From an uncultured Clostridia bacterium (lineage in GTDB: Bacteria; Bacillota; Clostridia; Lachnospirales; Lachnospiraceae): a stretch of DNA of 5,258 bases. Below the pieces are notes generated by a model that did not search any database, was not told the DNA's origin, and saw nothing but the letters and a program-made list of their open reading frames with translations. The DNA lies in contig CAMWWW010000182.1 in assembly GCA_947178015.1 (NCBI GenBank), positions 1 through 5,258 of the forward strand, written 5' to 3'. Positions 4,499 through 5,258 of the stretch are shown in pieces. The position numbers were made by a program, and so were the translations under genes. Numbering within the stretch: the stretch's first letter is position 1; every line of letters begins with the position of its first letter.

Positions 4499-5258
4499 CT
4501 ACAGCTTAATATAGAAAAATGACTTCCTAGATTCATAATTCAGCTCTCTATACTTTATAATCTGCTCCGTGCTGCCCACAAATAAGACTCCGCCTTTTCT
4601 CAGCGTGTCATTGAACTTGCGGTATACCTCTTCCTTCGCCTCTTCTGTAAAATAGATCAGTACATTGCGGCACAGAATCAAATCATACCCTGTCGGATAG
4701 GAGTCCTTCAGCAAATTATGCTGCTTAAACTGCACGCATTTTTTTATATCGTTGCTGATCTGATAAGAGGTAGCTCCCACCTTTGTAAAATATTTGCTGA
4801 CATATTCCTTTGGCAGCCCGGCAAGGCTCTTTTCTGCATAAAGACCAAGTTTCGCCTTCTCAATCACCTGCTTATCAATGTCTGTCGCCAAGATATTGAT
4901 GCTTGACAACGGCACAAATTTGCTAAGCACCATGGCGAGAGAATACGGTTCATCTCCAGTCGAGCACGCTGCACTCCAGATCTTTAAATTTTTTCCGCTC
5001 ACCTTAATAAGCTCTGGGAATATCTCCGACTCCAATACCTTCCATTGCTCTGGATTTCGGTAAAATTCAGAGACATTGATGGTCAGATAATTCACAAATT
5101 CCTCCAAAAGCTTGTCGTTTGCCTTGATCGCGGCCACATAATCATCGTAGCCCTTAAATTTATTTTTGGCAATAAGAGCATCGATCCGGCGCTTCATCTG
5201 GCGCTCCTTATATGCATTGAGATCAATTTTTGTCAAGCCGAATACCTGTGATTTAAAC
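4499..5258 (-). CDS. cheR: Chemotaxis protein methyltransferase CheR, 5' end beyond window
   Basis: CheR uses S-adenosylmethionine to methylate glutamates on chemoreceptors, resetting their signalling during adaptation. The frame stays open to the window edge, so the true start is outside. The visible 252 residues begin FKSQVFGLTKIDLNAYK. The TTG at 5236 falls within the conserved N-terminal helix and should be an internal leucine rather than the start. The N-terminal helical domain with KERQMKRRI covers roughly the first 60 residues and is followed by the NVSEFYRNPEQW linker. The Rossmann-type methyltransferase domain carries the SAM loop WSAACSTGDEPYSLAM, then ATDID, DLILCRNVLIYF and a terminal GSTEQI strand. 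The C-terminus has no WxF-type receptor-tethering pentapeptide. The visible length suggests a total of about 260 residues, normal for Firmicute CheR. It is convergent with the ABC operon and shares its terminator. It suggests a motile host and is probably unrelated functionally to the neighbours. Confidence 0.94.
   Translation of the reverse strand, partial: FKSQVFGLTKIDLNAYKERQMKRRIDALIAKNKFKGYDDYVAAIKANDKLLEEFVNYLTINVSEFYRNPEQWKVLESEIFPELIKVSGKNLKIWSAACSTGDEPYSLAMVLSKFVPLSSINILATDIDKQVIEKAKLGLYAEKSLAGLPKEYVSKYFTKVGATSYQISNDIKKCVQFKQHNLLKDSYPTGYDLILCRNVLIYFTEEAKEEVYRKFNDTLRKGGVLFVGSTEQIIKYRELNYESRKSFFYIKL

Noticed and set aside
1..5258. tRNA, rRNA, CRISPR array, riboswitch, insertion sequence or phage attachment site
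   Set aside because: I looked for cloverleaf-like folds, regularly spaced repeats, transposase motifs and terminal inverted repeats, and found none. The dyads present are short and promoter-associated.

Overview
The window looks like a low-to-mid-GC Firmicute (Bacillota), most plausibly a clostridial or Lachnospiraceae-type gut or anaerobic bacterium. The reasons are strong purine-rich Shine-Dalgarno sites, consensus sigma-A promoters, an Agr-style LytTR regulator with a GHKL kinase, and a CheR of the Firmicute type, which implies a motile or chemotactic host. The taxonomic call is inferred from protein style; no marker gene is present.

Layout. Positions 1-152 are an AT-rich leader with a good promoter (TTGAGA, 17-bp spacer, TATACT) surrounded by dyad symmetry. 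At 153-872 lies a LytTR-family response regulator, followed with a 4-nt ATGA overlap by a multi-pass GHKL histidine kinase (869-2167). A 162-bp intergenic region (2168-2329) carries a perfect match to the LytTR half-site consensus (ACCGTTCAT) and an extended -10 promoter embedded in an AT palindrome. That promoter should drive a second operon of three genes: a 56-residue two-helix membrane protein that is easily missed because of its size (2330-2500), an ABC ATPase (2502-3209) and a 12-helix-like ABC permease (3190-4398, overlapping the ATPase by 20 nt). A hairpin at 4436-4461 separates this operon from a convergent cheR gene on the minus strand. cheR runs off the right edge, so its N-terminus is not in the window.

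How the genes work together. The kinase and regulator form a peptide-sensing-type two-component system. The simplest reading is that the phosphorylated regulator binds the 2238-2246 site and switches on the small membrane protein plus ABC exporter. No AgrB-type processing protease, precursor peptide, immunity protein or biosynthetic enzyme is visible, so both the sensed signal and the transported substrate are unknown. Such sets usually act in sensing and exporting or resisting a peptide, but here that is inference. cheR appears to be an unrelated neighbour belonging to chemotaxis.

The points most worth a second look are the unlisted small membrane protein, the regulatory architecture at both promoters, the divergent ABC motifs (LSTGN signature, no Q-loop glutamine), and an out-of-frame 19-nt tandem duplication inside the permease gene.
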